Below, piece by piece: positions 19,232 to 28,327 of a stretch of 64,000 bases of DNA. This DNA is from Nodosilinea sp. FACHB-131 (GTDB lineage Bacteria; Cyanobacteriota; Cyanobacteriia; Phormidesmidales; Phormidesmidaceae): assembly GCF_014695395.1 (NCBI RefSeq), contig NZ_JACJOF010000027.1, forward strand, positions 372,001 to 436,000. Reading direction: 5' to 3'. Position numbers and translations under genes: made by a program. The notes beneath the pieces are model-generated. The model ran no database searches and was not told the origin of the DNA. It was given only the letters and a program-made list of their open reading frames with translations. The stretch's first letter is position 1. Every line of letters starts with the position of its first letter.

Positions 19232-20071
19232 ATGAAAACTTTTAAAACCTTAGGATTTGCCCTAGCGCTAGTGGGCCTGCTAGGAGCGATGGCTCCCGAA
19301 GCGTCAGCCAAAGCTAACGGCAACGGCAATGGGAAAGGCAATCAAACCAGTCAGCCGCCGGCTACCACCACTCCACCTGCTACCACCACTCCACCAGCCA
19401 GTTCCACTCCGCCGGCTGACTTTACTCCACCAGCCAAGGCTAATGGCAATAGCAATGGCAACGGTAATGCTGCTTCTACCACAACTCCCCCTGCAACGAC
19501 CACTACCATAGCTCCCCCTGCGACGACCACTAGCCAGCCGACTTCTGCTTTTGCCTGTTCTGGCGGTTCGGTGACCAGTAATCCTCTGGCGGGCGGGTCT
19601 TCCCTCAGCTACAGCCAGTGCATGACGTCATCGGGCAACGATGTCAGCAGCGGCATCGCGGCTAACCTCACCGCCTTTCTTGACAGTACCCTGGGGGACG
19701 GCTGGGTGTTCGATGGCAAGTATGAAGGTGGGCGCAACTCCTCTGGGCCGAATGATTATGGCTTTAGCTGGGTACAAACCGGCAAAGGCAGTGGCACCTG
19801 GAGCCTAGCTGAGACCGTGACCAGTCCCTTTGTGGTCAGTCTCAAGGCTGGTAACGCCTACACAGCCTACTACTTCGACAGCAGCACCAGTTTCAACAGC
19901 GGCACCTGGGCCACCTTTGATCAAAAAGACCTGTCCCACGCTTCGTTCTTCGTCGCCAAAGGCCTCACCCCCGAAGAACCCAACACCACTGTGCCAGAAC
20001 CAGCCTCTACCGCTGCCCTAGTACTGGTGGGCCTCAGCGCCGCCGGGCTAGCCCGCAAAAAGCAGGGTTAG
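19232..20071 (+). CDS. PEP-CTERM sorting-domain secreted protein
   Basis: 279 aa from ATG 19232; AAGAAGG at 19214-19220 is well spaced for it, and a TTG at 19223 gives no better start. Signal peptide about 1-26 (FALALVGLLGAMAPEASA). Then a low-complexity Asn/Gly and Pro/Thr section about 28-110 (repeats of TTTPPA type), likely disordered and possibly glycosylated. A globular domain about 115-245 with two Cys (FACSGG, SQCMTSSG) follows. The C-terminus is VPEPAS, a hydrophobic helix, and ARKKQG, the PEP-CTERM signal read by an exosortase. Likely surface or extracellular matrix protein; the specific function of the central domain is not recognised. Confidence 0.88.
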   Translation: MKTFKTLGFALALVGLLGAMAPEASAKANGNGNGKGNQTSQPPATTTPPATTTPPASSTPPADFTPPAKANGNSNGNGNAASTTTPPATTTTIAPPATTTSQPTSAFACSGGSVTSNPLAGGSSLSYSQCMTSSGNDVSSGIAANLTAFLDSTLGDGWVFDGKYEGGRNSSGPNDYGFSWVQTGKGSGTWSLAETVTSPFVVSLKAGNAYTAYYFDSSTSFNSGTWATFDQKDLSHASFFVAKGLTPEEPNTTVPEPASTAALVLVGLSAAGLARKKQG

Positions 20072-20107
20072 GTCAGCTGGTCTCAACGTCTAAAAATTGC
20101 CCACAGT

Positions 20108-20142
20108 GCTCCGGTGACTTACCCATGTCGTCGGAGCTTTTC
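20108..20142 (+). terminator. Rho-independent terminator after the PEP-CTERM gene
   Basis: GCTCCG (20108-20113) pairs with CGGAGC (20132-20137), followed directly by TTTTCT. Located 37 bp after the stop. Confidence 0.6.
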
Positions 20143-20211
20143 TATTGAAAGGCGCTTAAAGGCTTTGCCCTATGGTTGAATCGGAGAATAGTGCGCTGGG
20201 AAATACCGTCA

Positions 20212-21612
20212 ATGGCTGAACCGACACCACACACCCGCCAGGAAACTGACAGCATGGGGGCGATCGCCGTGCCCAGCGATCGCTATTGGGGAGCCCAAAC
20301 TCAGCGATCGATTCGCTATTTTTCCATTGGCAAAGACAAAATGCCGTTGGAGGTGGTGCATGCGATCGCGATCGCCAAAAAAGCCTCAGCGCTAACGAAT
20401 GCTGACCTGGGCAAACTGCCCCGGGAAAAAGCTGACTTGATTGTGCAGGCCGCAGATGAAGTTATCAACGGTACCCTCGACGATCACTTTCCGCTGCACG
20501 TGTGGATGACCGGCAGTGGCACCCAGTGCAACATGAACGTCAACGAGGTAATCGCTAACCGGGCGATCGAGCAGGCGGGCGGCGAGATGGGCAGCAAAAC
20601 CCCCATTCACCCCAACGACCACGTCAATATGTCTCAGTCATCCAACGATGTGTTTCCCACAGCCATGCACATCGCCGCCGCCCAGGCCCTCGTTCACACC
20701 CTAAGCCCCGCCGTCACCCGGTTGAGGGATGCCCTGGATGCAAAAGCCCAGGCCTGGAGCGACATCGTTAAGATTGGTCGCACCCACATGCAAGATGCCG
20801 TACCGCTCACCCTAGGCCAAGAGTTTTCTGGCTATGTGGGCATGCTCAACGACAACCTGAAACGCCTCGAGGGCTGCCTGCCAGGGCTGTACGAGCTGGC
20901 TCTGGGGGGCACGGCGATCGGCACCGGCATCAATGCTGGGCCAGGCTTTGCTGAATCTGCCGCCGAACACATTGCTGCCATCACTGGACTACCCTTCGTC
21001 AGCGCCCCCAACAAGTTCACCGTCATGGGTGCCCACGATGCTGTGGTGATGGCCAGCGGCGTGCTCAAAACCCTGGCGGTATCGCTCTATAAAATCGCCA
21101 ACGACATTCGTCTGCTGAGCTGTGGTCCGAGAGCTGGGTTCGCGGAGTTGCAGCTACCGGAAAACGAGCCGGGGTCATCGATTATGCCGGGTAAGGTAAA
21201 TCCGACTCAGTGCGAGGCCTTGGCGATGGTGGCGGTGCAGGTCATGGGCTATGACGCAGCGGTAGCCTTTGCCGGAGCCAGCGGCTCTCTGGAGATGAAC
21301 GTCTATAAGCCGATGATGATCTTTAATCTGCTGCAATCGGTGCGGTTAATGGCCGACAGCTGCCACAACTTCACTGAGTTCTTGGTCGCTGGCATGACCC
21401 CTAACCTCAAAAAGATCGACCAGTACGTGCAGCAGTCGCTGATGCTGGTCACCGCCCTGAGCCCAGCCATTGGCTACGACAAAGCCTCCCAGATTGCCCA
21501 CCACGCCTTTGAGCACGACCTCACCCTGAGGCAGGCCGCCCTGGCCCTAGGCCATGTCTCAGAATCGGAGTTTGATCGGCTGATTGTCCCCCGCCGCATG
21601 ACCCATCCTTGA
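20212..21612 (+). CDS. fumC: Class II fumarate hydratase
   Basis: 466 aa from ATG 20212; the frame extends to a TTG at 20176, but the ATG gives the family-typical N-terminus ([20 protein letters not shown]). Interconverts fumarate and malate in the cytosol. Signatures: [32 protein letters not shown] (substrate-binding loop), [10 protein letters not shown], and the fumarase/aspartase signature [16 protein letters not shown] near 321-336. Length is normal for tetrameric FumC. Not in an operon with neighbours. Confidence 0.97.
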   Translation: MAEPTPHTRQETDSMGAIAVPSDRYWGAQTQRSIRYFSIGKDKMPLEVVHAIAIAKKASALTNADLGKLPREKADLIVQAADEVINGTLDDHFPLHVWMTGSGTQCNMNVNEVIANRAIEQAGGEMGSKTPIHPNDHVNMSQSSNDVFPTAMHIAAAQALVHTLSPAVTRLRDALDAKAQAWSDIVKIGRTHMQDAVPLTLGQEFSGYVGMLNDNLKRLEGCLPGLYELALGGTAIGTGINAGPGFAESAAEHIAAITGLPFVSAPNKFTVMGAHDAVVMASGVLKTLAVSLYKIANDIRLLSCGPRAGFAELQLPENEPGSSIMPGKVNPTQCEALAMVAVQVMGYDAAVAFAGASGSLEMNVYKPMMIFNLLQSVRLMADSCHNFTEFLVAGMTPNLKKIDQYVQQSLMLVTALSPAIGYDKASQIAHHAFEHDLTLRQAALALGHVSESEFDRLIVPRRMTHP

Positions 21613-21756
21613 GCCACAGCAACCGCTACAGTGTCCACACCTGTGGAATGTTAAGGACTATGTTGATTTGCTCAGGATGCTCAGGTTCGCGGCAGCCATT
21701 CCCGTATGATCATCCTTAAAGTTTGTAAATTTTCCTAAGATTCTGGAGATTCAAAC

Positions 21757-22518
21757 GTGTCTCTTCCGTTACTAAACTATTCCCCGTCCAGTCAAAATCA
21801 GCGCGTTGCGGCTTACGAAATTGGCGGCGACGAACAGCCCAGAATTTTCTCCACCGATGACCTGTACGATACCAGCGATATGGATGCGCTGATTACGGCA
21901 GCCTATCGGCAGATCTTCTTCCACGCCTTTAAGTGCGATCGCCAGACCTTTCTGGAATCGCAGCTGCGCAACGGTCAAATTACCGTGCGCGACTTTATTC
22001 GTGGCCTGGCGCTGTCGCCGACCTTCTACAGCAGCTTCTACGAGAAGAACAGCAACTACAAGTTCGTTGAGCACTGCGTCCAGAAAATTCTGGGCCGCGA
22101 TGTATACAGCGATCGCGAAAAAATTGCCTGGTCTATCGTCGTGGCCAACAAGGGCATTAAAGGCCTAGTCGATGAGTTACTCGACAGCGAAGAGTACCTC
22201 ACCAGCTTTGGCTACAACACCGTGCCCTATCAAAAGCGCCGGGTACTGCCCGGTCGCCCCGAAGGCGAGCGCCCCATCCACATCAAGAACCCCCGCTACG
22301 ACACCTACCACCGCAACCAACTGGGCTTCCCTCAGATTGTGTGGCAGTCTCAAGTCAAGCGCTACGTTCCCCAGGAGAAGAAGGTTACCGCTGGCAATCC
22401 TCAGGGCTTCCTAGGTATGGCCCGCAGCATTGGAGCCACTGGTGCGGCACCCGCTCGCGTATCCACCAGCGACATCAACATCGCCACTGCTGTGCCCTAC
22501 CGCAAAGTGTCGTCGTAA
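21757..22518 (+). CDS. cpcG: Phycobilisome rod-core linker polypeptide CpcG
   Basis: 253 aa, GTG start with GGAG upstream. It attaches phycocyanin rods to the allophycocyanin core in the phycobilisome. The PBS linker domain spans about 20-190 ([20 protein letters not shown], then [21 protein letters not shown], then [15 protein letters not shown]), and the C-terminal part about 200-253 should contact the core. It lacks a C-terminal hydrophobic helix, so it is the CpcG1-like soluble form and not the CpcG2/CpcL photosystem-I form. It stands alone here, away from cpcBAC genes, with its own strong terminator. Confidence 0.96.
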   Translation: MSLPLLNYSPSSQNQRVAAYEIGGDEQPRIFSTDDLYDTSDMDALITAAYRQIFFHAFKCDRQTFLESQLRNGQITVRDFIRGLALSPTFYSSFYEKNSNYKFVEHCVQKILGRDVYSDREKIAWSIVVANKGIKGLVDELLDSEEYLTSFGYNTVPYQKRRVLPGRPEGERPIHIKNPRYDTYHRNQLGFPQIVWQSQVKRYVPQEKKVTAGNPQGFLGMARSIGATGAAPARVSTSDINIATAVPYRKVSS

Positions 22519-22564
22519 CTAGGTTCAGCAATAGCCTTCTGGCTATATTTCTAGAACACCATTG

Positions 22565-22597
22565 GGGATGCGAGCTACGGCTGGCATCCCTTTTTTT
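22565..22597 (+). terminator. Rho-independent terminator of cpcG
   Basis: GGGATGC (22565-22571) pairs with GCATCCC (22584-22590), 12-nt loop, followed by seven T (22591-22597). A textbook terminator 46 bp after the stop. Confidence 0.9.
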
Positions 22598-22653
22598 GTC
22601 CAAGCTTGATAGGTCCGTTGGTCAGGAGCTCTTTCAAAACGGGGTGCATGGGC

Positions 22654-22684
22654 AAAAAAAATCCCCTGGCTATTGCCAGTGGGA
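22654..22684 (-). terminator. Rho-independent terminator of the minus-strand PPC/TPR gene
   Basis: Read on the minus strand: TCCC-A-CTGGC, AATA loop, GCCAG-GGGA (22684 to 22662), one bulged A, then eight U (22661-22654). About 75 bp past the stop of the gene that ends at 22761. Confidence 0.75.
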
Positions 22685-22760
22685 CTTTTCAGGGTGCATC
22701 TACCATTCACCTTTTCACCAAGACGAGACTCCGTCCGGAAAAGTTGCTGAAGAGTTTTAC

Positions 22761-23477
22761 CTATTGTGGTTGTGGGCTCTCGGCATTGCGCAGCACCTCG
22801 GCCTGCTCTCGTAGAGAAGCGGCCCAGTCTTCAGACCCATTCGCCTCAAACAGGGTAGCGGCCTGCTCAAAATCGGCAATCACTGACTCTCTTGCCTCTA
22901 AAGGGATGTCTTCTGGCCCTTCTACTGAATCGCCTTGCTCCACATACACCTGCCCTAAGGTGGCCTGGGCCCGCCCTAGGTAGGCCGATGATTGATCTGG
23001 GTCAATTGCGATCGCTTCAGTGTAGGCAGCAATGGCGCCGGAGTAGTCTTCGGCCAGAGCCAGGGCCTCGGCCTCGGCATAGGTCACCTCAAATTCGGTA
23101 GAGGTGCGCACAACGAGGTCATAGTCGCCACCCTGACCTGAAAATGATCGAGCTACCACAGTGTAGGTACCGTCTTCAGGCAGCTCGACGATGATGGTTG
23201 AGTTTAAAGTGCCGCCAAAATCGTCGTTAGTCGCGATTTCGGCCTCGTCAGGCCCTGTCAACGACAACACTGGATCAAAGTCCTCACTGGCCAAGGTGAT
23301 CGTCATCACCTGTCCGGCTGTGCCCTCGAAGGTATAGGTAGACTCTGCCGGATAGATGGTGCCCGCCTCTTCTAGCACGGTATCGGCGCGAGCAACCAGC
23401 GCTGCCGGGCCAGCCAGCAGCCCTACCAAGGCCACAGGCGCGACTACTCCCACAGGAAACAACCGTAGAAAACCCAT
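22761..23477 (-). CDS. Secreted protein with pre-peptidase C-terminal-like (PPC) domain and TPR region
   Basis: 238 aa from ATG at 23477; AGGGAGG lies just upstream, so the longer frame from 23531 is not used. Signal peptide about 1-31 (FPVGVVAPVALVGLLAGPAALVARA). PPC-like beta domain about 33-120: STYTFEGTAGQVMTITLASEDFDPVL, NDDFGGTLNSTI, DGTYTVVARSFSGQGGDYDL. Then a TPR-like helical part (YAEAEALALAEDYSGAIAAYTEAIAIDP) to the end. Likely periplasmic or extracellular; the partner is unknown. Terminated by a strong hairpin at 22654-22684. Confidence 0.85.
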   Translation of the reverse strand: MGFLRLFPVGVVAPVALVGLLAGPAALVARADTVLEEAGTIYPAESTYTFEGTAGQVMTITLASEDFDPVLSLTGPDEAEIATNDDFGGTLNSTIIVELPEDGTYTVVARSFSGQGGDYDLVVRTSTEFEVTYAEAEALALAEDYSGAIAAYTEAIAIDPDQSSAYLGRAQATLGQVYVEQGDSVEGPEDIPLEARESVIADFEQAATLFEANGSEDWAASLREQAEVLRNAESPQPQ

Positions 23478-23594
23478 GCAACCTCCCTTGGAGAAACAAC
23501 GAACACACAAATCTGCCATGCAGCCTAACACAAGGCCGACCTAGCCTACGGAACCATTAGCGGTGTCTCAGCAGGCTATGGTAATACTGGAGCC

Positions 23595-23909
23595 ATGCTA
23601 CTTAGCCTACCTATGCCCCGTCTGTACTGCGTATTAACCTGTCTAGGAATGATGGCCGTCCTAGGGGAGCGTGCCCTAGCACTGCCGCCTCCCGATGACA
23701 TTCCCGAAGAAATTTTACGCACAGAGGTAATTACGGAGGCGCGATCGCCCCTTGACGGAGAGCCGCTTTCTGCCGCAGACTACGCTGCTCTGCAAGAGCA
23801 TCTGCGCGACCCCAACACCGAGACCGTGGTTAACCCTGATATTGCTGAACTGATTAAACTTTTGCAGCTAAGGCGTCTCCTTAAGCCCATTCTCCCTTTC
23901 TTACGGTAG
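23595..23909 (+). CDS. Conserved cyanobacterial secreted protein of unknown function
   Basis: 104 aa. N-terminal hydrophobic signal (about 8-30, ending ALALPPP), then a small conserved core DIPEEILRTEVITEARSP-DGEPLSAADYAAL, and a basic helical tail (LIKLLQLRRLLKPILPFLR). I recognise this layout as a small family found across cyanobacteria, without known role. An ATG at 23613 is an alternative start within the signal region. Divergent from the PPC/TPR gene. Confidence 0.75.
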   Translation: MLLSLPMPRLYCVLTCLGMMAVLGERALALPPPDDIPEEILRTEVITEARSPLDGEPLSAADYAALQEHLRDPNTETVVNPDIAELIKLLQLRRLLKPILPFLR

Positions 23910-24030
23910 GGGCCAAATAAACCAAGATACGCGAAAATTTCCCTGTGGAAATCGCTAAGTTTTGTTACTCTATTCCGCAGATAGTAAATTTACATAGACC
24001 GTCTATATCCCCCTGTGGACCTTTAATAAC

Positions 24031-26325
24031 ATGCCTGCAACCGTTGACGCTGAGCAGATTGACCGGATCGTCTGGAACCAGCACCATGACCCCTTCGAAA
24101 TCTTAGGGCCGCACATGGTGCAGCAAGATGGTCAAACGGTCTGGGCCGTAAGAGCCTATTTACCTCAGGCTGAGAAAGCCTGGGTAGTACTGCCAGAAGA
24201 GCATAAAGAAGTGCCTATGGAGCCCAACCATAACCCTCACTTCTTTGAATGTGTGCTGCAGGTTCAAGATCTGGCTAACTACCAGCTCAAATACGTTATC
24301 GGTGACCATGTCCACGTCATCTATGACCCTTACGCCTTTAAGACCCGTGCTATCACCGATTTCGACATCCACCTCTTTAGCGAAGGCAACCACCACCGCA
24401 TTTACGAAAAGCTAGGTGCGCACTTCACTGAAGTCGAAGGCGTCACTGGCGTGTATTTTGCCGTGTGGGCCCCTAACGCTCGCAACGCATCGGTACTGGG
24501 CGATTTTAACTACTGGGATGGCCGCAAACACCAGATGCGCCGCCTCTCTAACGGCATCTGGGACCTATTTATTCCTGGGTTAGACGTTGGCACCCACTAC
24601 AAGTACGAAATTAAAAACTACGACGGTCACATTTACGAAAAGTCCGACCCCTACGGCTTTCAGCAAGAAATTCGGCCCAAAACTGCCTCTATTGTCACCG
24701 ATCTAGACAGCTACGCCTGGCAAGATGCCGATTGGATGGAAAAGCGTCGCCAGACCGAGCCTTTAACCCAGCCAGTCTCTATCTATGAGCTGCACATTGG
24801 TTCCTGGCTGCACGAGTCATCGGCTAGCCCTGCCCTGCGCCCCGATGGCAGTCCAGAACCGGTCGTTACGGTAGCTGAGCTCAAGCCCGGAGCTCGTTTC
24901 CTTACCTATCGAGAGCTAGCGGATCGGCTGATCCCCTACATCAAAGAACTAGGATTCACGCACATCGAGCTACTGCCCGTTGCTGAGCACCCGTTCGATG
25001 GTTCCTGGGGCTACCAGGTCACCGGCTATTACGCCGTCACCTCTCGCTACGGAACGCCCGAAGACTTTATGTACTTTGTCGATCAGTGCCATGCCAACGG
25101 CATTGGCGTTATTGTCGACTGGGTGCCAGGCCACTTTCCCAAAGATGGCCACGGCTTAGCATTCTTTGACGGCACCCACCTCTACGAGCATGCTGACCCC
25201 CGCAAGGGCGAGCACAAGGAGTGGGGCACCCTGGTGTTTAACTATGGTCGCAATGAGGTGCGCAACTTCTTGGTGGCCAACGCCATCTTCTGGTTTGAAA
25301 AGTACCACATTGATGGGATCCGGGTAGATGCTGTAGCTTCCATGCTCTACCTCAACTACTTCCGCAAGGATGGGGAGTGGGTGGCTAACGACTATGGCGG
25401 CTGCGAACATATTGAGGCGGCAGACTTTCTCCGCCAGGTAAACCATGTGCTGTTTACCTACTTCCCTGGGGTGCTCTCGATCGCAGAAGAATCGACTGCT
25501 TGGCCGATGGTCTCCTGGCCTACCTACGTGGGCGGGTTAGGCTTCAACCTCAAGTGGAACATGGGTTGGATGCACGACATGTTGGACTACTTCAACATGG
25601 ATCCATGGTTCCGCCAGTTCCACCAGAACAACGTCACCTTTAGCATTTGGTACGCCTTCACTGAAAACTTCATGCTGGCGCTGTCCCACGACGAGGTGGT
25701 GCACGGCAAGAGCAATATGCTGGGCAAAATGCCGGGGGATGAGTGGCAAAAGTTTGCCAACCTGCGCTGCCTCTACACCTACATGTTCATGCACCCGGGC
25801 AAGAAGACCCTATTTATGAGCATGGAGTTTGGTCAGTGGAGCGAATGGAATGTTTGGGGCGACCTGGAATGGCACCTGCTTCAGCATCAGGCCCACGCCA
25901 GCCTTAAGCACTTTATGGGTAAGCTCAACGAGTTTTACCGCAGTGAACCGGCTCTGTTTACCCAAGACTTTGACCAAGCTGGCTTTGAGTGGATTGACTG
26001 TAGCGACAACCGCCACAGCGTGGTGGCCTTTATTCGCCGCGATAAGGGCAGTGATGAGTTTGTTGTTGTGGTGTGCAACTTTACGCCCCAGCCCCATAGC
26101 CATTACCGCGTGGGTGTGCCCGAACAGGGCTACTACAGAGAGCTCTTCAACAGCGATGCCCGCGACTTTGGCGGCAGCAATATGGGCAATCTGGGCGGTA
26201 AATGGTCTGAGGATTGGTCTTTTCACAACCGCCCCTACTCGCTGGATCTGACTCTGCCACCGCTGGGAGTGATTGTGCTGAAGCTGACTTCGGAAGAAAC
26301 TCAGAAAGCTCTATCAGGTCAATAA
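24031..26325 (+). CDS. glgB: 1,4-alpha-glucan (glycogen) branching enzyme
   Basis: 764 aa, normal for GlgB. Makes alpha-1,6 branches in glycogen. N-terminal extension and CBM48 domains about 1-230 ([33 protein letters not shown]); GH13 barrel about 245-640 with [19 protein letters not shown], nucleophile Asp433 in [11 protein letters not shown], acid/base Glu within AEES (486-487), and [11 protein letters not shown]-terminal beta domain after about 650. It stands alone in the plus direction; a VOC gene follows 26 bp later and may share its transcript. Confidence 0.97.
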   Translation: MPATVDAEQIDRIVWNQHHDPFEILGPHMVQQDGQTVWAVRAYLPQAEKAWVVLPEEHKEVPMEPNHNPHFFECVLQVQDLANYQLKYVIGDHVHVIYDPYAFKTRAITDFDIHLFSEGNHHRIYEKLGAHFTEVEGVTGVYFAVWAPNARNASVLGDFNYWDGRKHQMRRLSNGIWDLFIPGLDVGTHYKYEIKNYDGHIYEKSDPYGFQQEIRPKTASIVTDLDSYAWQDADWMEKRRQTEPLTQPVSIYELHIGSWLHESSASPALRPDGSPEPVVTVAELKPGARFLTYRELADRLIPYIKELGFTHIELLPVAEHPFDGSWGYQVTGYYAVTSRYGTPEDFMYFVDQCHANGIGVIVDWVPGHFPKDGHGLAFFDGTHLYEHADPRKGEHKEWGTLVFNYGRNEVRNFLVANAIFWFEKYHIDGIRVDAVASMLYLNYFRKDGEWVANDYGGCEHIEAADFLRQVNHVLFTYFPGVLSIAEESTAWPMVSWPTYVGGLGFNLKWNMGWMHDMLDYFNMDPWFRQFHQNNVTFSIWYAFTENFMLALSHDEVVHGKSNMLGKMPGDEWQKFANLRCLYTYMFMHPGKKTLFMSMEFGQWSEWNVWGDLEWHLLQHQAHASLKHFMGKLNEFYRSEPALFTQDFDQAGFEWIDCSDNRHSVVAFIRRDKGSDEFVVVVCNFTPQPHSHYRVGVPEQGYYRELFNSDARDFGGSNMGNLGGKWSEDWSFHNRPYSLDLTLPPLGVIVLKLTSEETQKALSGQ

Positions 26326-26351
26326 CCGAGAGTTAGCTGGTCGAGGTCCCT

Positions 26352-26774
26352 ATGCAACCACGCATTACTGTTATCACCCTTGGCGTGGATGATTTGGAGC
26401 GATCGCTGCAGTTTTACCGAGATGGCCTAGGCCTCTCAACAGCCGGGATTGTGGGCCAGGAGTTTGAGCATGGAGCCGTTGTCTTCATCGATCTTCAGTC
26501 AGACCTAAGACTTGCCCTCTGGCCCCGCGAGAGCATTGCCCATGACACAGGGCTGTTGCGGGGCGCACCCAGTTCGACAGAGTTCACGTTAGGGCACAAC
26601 GTGGCCTCTAGAGCAGAAGTCGATGCTGTTATGGAGCAAGCCATCGCCGCCGGTGCAACCATCGTCAAGCCACCCCAAGAGACCTTTTGGGGGGGTTACG
26701 CGGGATACTTCCAGGATCCAGACGGCCACCTTTGGGAGATTGTCTGGAATCCACAGTGGGCAGCGCCGGATTGA
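26352..26774 (+). CDS. VOC (glyoxalase/bleomycin resistance-like) family protein
   Basis: 140 aa. Start PRITVITLGVDDLERSLQFYRDGLGL and end YAGYFQDPDGHLWEIVWNP are the paired beta-alpha-beta-beta-beta modules of the vicinal oxygen chelate fold. Likely metal-binding Glu lies in WEIVWN. The substrate cannot be told from sequence; many such proteins detoxify or modify small molecules. Followed by a frameshifted TetR gene and a GST, so it may belong to the same detoxification context. Confidence 0.9.
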   Translation: MQPRITVITLGVDDLERSLQFYRDGLGLSTAGIVGQEFEHGAVVFIDLQSDLRLALWPRESIAHDTGLLRGAPSSTEFTLGHNVASRAEVDAVMEQAIAAGATIVKPPQETFWGGYAGYFQDPDGHLWEIVWNPQWAAPD

Positions 26775-26934
26775 GCGCTCCAAGGTACCTTCCCAGGATT
26801 AACTCGATCGGCATCACAACAGCTGTACAGACAAGAACGTTCAACGTCTTCGGATGTCGCTTCAATCGGTAGGGCTACGTTTCTACGCCGTAGCTAACCC
26901 TTGCCCTCTTTAGAAGTTGCTGGTAGTCCGAATC

Positions 26935-26948
26935 AGACCGATCAGTCT
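26935..26948. promoter_or_regulatory. TetR operator-like site AGACCGATCAGTCT (one mismatch from perfect palindrome)
   Basis: This 14-mer lies 7 bp upstream of the likely native ATG of the TetR gene (26956). It differs at one base from the perfect palindrome AGACCGATCGGTCT at 27569-27582, downstream of the same gene. Placement suggests autoregulation. Confidence 0.6.
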
Positions 26949-26955
26949 TTTTCGG

Positions 26956-27551
26956 ATGTCAAAAGCCCAAGTTACCAAGGCGCATATCATCGACCCAGCG
27001 TAGCCCTGTTTAACCAACAGGGCTACGCTGGGTCGTCGATGTCTGATGTGATGCGGGTGACAGGACTGCAAAAGGGGGGTATTTATAACCACTTTCGCAG
27101 CAAAGATGAGTTGGCCTTAGAGGCCTTTGTCTTCGCAGTTCAGCGCGTTCAGCAGCTATTTGTGGGGGCTCTGAAAGGTAAGCGCCACGCCGTAGACAGG
27201 TTAATGGCCATACTTAGTGTTTATGAACGGTTTTTGGAGGATCCGCCGGTTCAGGGTGGCTGTCCACTCCTCAATACAGCGGTGGAGAGCGATGATGCCC
27301 ACCCGGCGTTACGAAAGCAAACGCAGATAGCGATGGATGCTTGGCGATCGCTGATTGAGCGCATTGTCGACAAAGGCGTTGCCCGCGGTGAGCTGCAACC
27401 CACCGTAGATGCTGCAACAGTAGCTACGATTTTGATTGCCACCATTGAGGGAGGCATTATGCTCAGTAAGCTATATGACGACCCCTCCTATTTAGAACAG
27501 GCTCTAACCCATTTAAGAACCTATATTCAACAGCTAGCAACACCCAGCTAA
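26956..27551 (+). pseudogene. TetR/AcrR-family repressor, frameshifted near the N-terminus
   Basis: ATG 26956 reads MSKAQVTKAHIIDPA and then a stop at 27001; the rest of a TetR protein (VALFNQQGYAGSSMSDVM, then GLQKGGIYNHFRSKDELA and a ligand domain ending at 27551) continues in another frame. Adding one base between 26999 and 27000 would restore a normal TetR N-terminus, so a single-base deletion (or assembly error) best explains it. The break lies inside a perfect 20-bp inverted repeat (26991-27010/27016-27035). A TTG at 26901 opens the downstream frame from further back, but that extension is not TetR-like. From ATG 27039 only a product lacking helix 1 could be made. Operator-like palindromes flank the gene. 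Confidence 0.7.
26991..27035. repeat. Perfect 20-bp inverted repeat inside the TetR coding region
   Basis: Left arm 26991-27010 (CGACCCAGCGTAGCCCTGTT), 5-bp spacer, right arm 27016-27035, with no mismatches. The right arm encodes the normal TetR residues QQGYAGS; the left arm overlaps the frameshift. Confidence 0.9.
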
Positions 27552-27568
27552 TTTTTTTGCGTCAAAAC

Positions 27569-27582
27569 AGACCGATCGGTCT
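27569..27582. promoter_or_regulatory. TetR operator-like perfect palindrome AGACCGATCGGTCT
   Basis: Perfect 14-bp palindrome between the TetR gene and the GST gene, 28 bp before the GST start codon. The near-copy at 26935 lies before the TetR gene itself. This is the usual arrangement for a TetR regulator controlling itself and a neighbour. Confidence 0.7.
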
Positions 27583-27609
27583 TTCATGGTCTTATAAGGA
27601 ACCGTGCCC

Positions 27610-28317
27610 ATGCTGAAGCTCTACTACGCCCGACCATCTGTTTATGCTCGCCCGGTGTGGCTCACTTTGATTGAAAAGCAGTTGCCCTTTGAATTGGTAA
27701 CAGTCGATTTAAGCGGCAAGCAGTTTGAGCCTGAGTTTTTGGCTGTTAACCCCTTTGGCCATGTGCCGGTCCTAGAAGACGGCGATTTTCGCGTTATTGA
27801 GTCGATGGCGATTTTGGATTATCTAGAAGCCCGCTATCCCGATATAGCGCTGTTGCCCAAGGATGCAACCGCTCTGGCCAAAGTTCGCATGGTGCAGATG
27901 CTGACGCTCAACGAACTGCTGCCAGGAGTTTTTAAGCTGCTGATTGATAACCAGCGATCGGACCAGAAATCGGCTGAGATAGAATATGCTCAGCTACGGA
28001 TCAAAAATACGTTGGGTTTTCTGGAGAATTTGCTGGGCGACGGCTGCTATTTCGCGGGCAAGCAATTCACTTTTGCAGAAATCGTTGCTGGAACTATAGT
28101 CCACAAGGTACCGGATCTGGGAGTTGCGCTGACCGATTATCCTCGGTTAAGTCACTGGTCTGAACGGCTGCTGGCTCGACCATCCTGGCAGCAGATCGCG
28201 CTGAGCGCAGAGGAATGGAGCACCTTTAAACGCCGCATGCGCGTCATTCCTAAAATTTGGCAGCGCCGTCGCCATCAGCGAATGACCGCGCTGTCGCAGC
28301 AAAGTCTAACGATGTAA
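27610..28317 (+). CDS. Glutathione S-transferase family protein
   Basis: 235 aa from ATG 27610; AAGGA at 27596-27600 is well spaced for this ATG, while the GTG at 27604 is too close. N-terminal thioredoxin-like domain about 1-78 with LKLYYARPSVYARPVWLTLIEK and the cis-Pro/ES motif VPVLEDGDFRVIESMAILDYLE, typical for glutathione binding; all-helical C-terminal domain about 85-205. Basic tail after 215 (RRMRVIPKIWQRRRHQRM) is unusual. Likely detoxification or stress role, regulated by the palindrome just upstream. Followed 10 bp later by bioF. Confidence 0.92.
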   Translation: MLKLYYARPSVYARPVWLTLIEKQLPFELVTVDLSGKQFEPEFLAVNPFGHVPVLEDGDFRVIESMAILDYLEARYPDIALLPKDATALAKVRMVQMLTLNELLPGVFKLLIDNQRSDQKSAEIEYAQLRIKNTLGFLENLLGDGCYFAGKQFTFAEIVAGTIVHKVPDLGVALTDYPRLSHWSERLLARPSWQQIALSAEEWSTFKRRMRVIPKIWQRRRHQRMTALSQQSLTM

Positions 28318-28327
28318 TCACTCGTCT

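Noticed and set aside
22341..22983. Plus-strand frames of 125-157 codons after cpcG
   Set aside because: They run through the end of cpcG, the strong cpcG terminator, the opposing terminator and the PPC/TPR gene.
26910..27092. 60-codon minus-strand frame resembling part of the TetR protein
   Set aside because: The resemblance (RPSVALLVKQGYAGS) is a by-product of the perfect palindrome, which reads the same on both strands.
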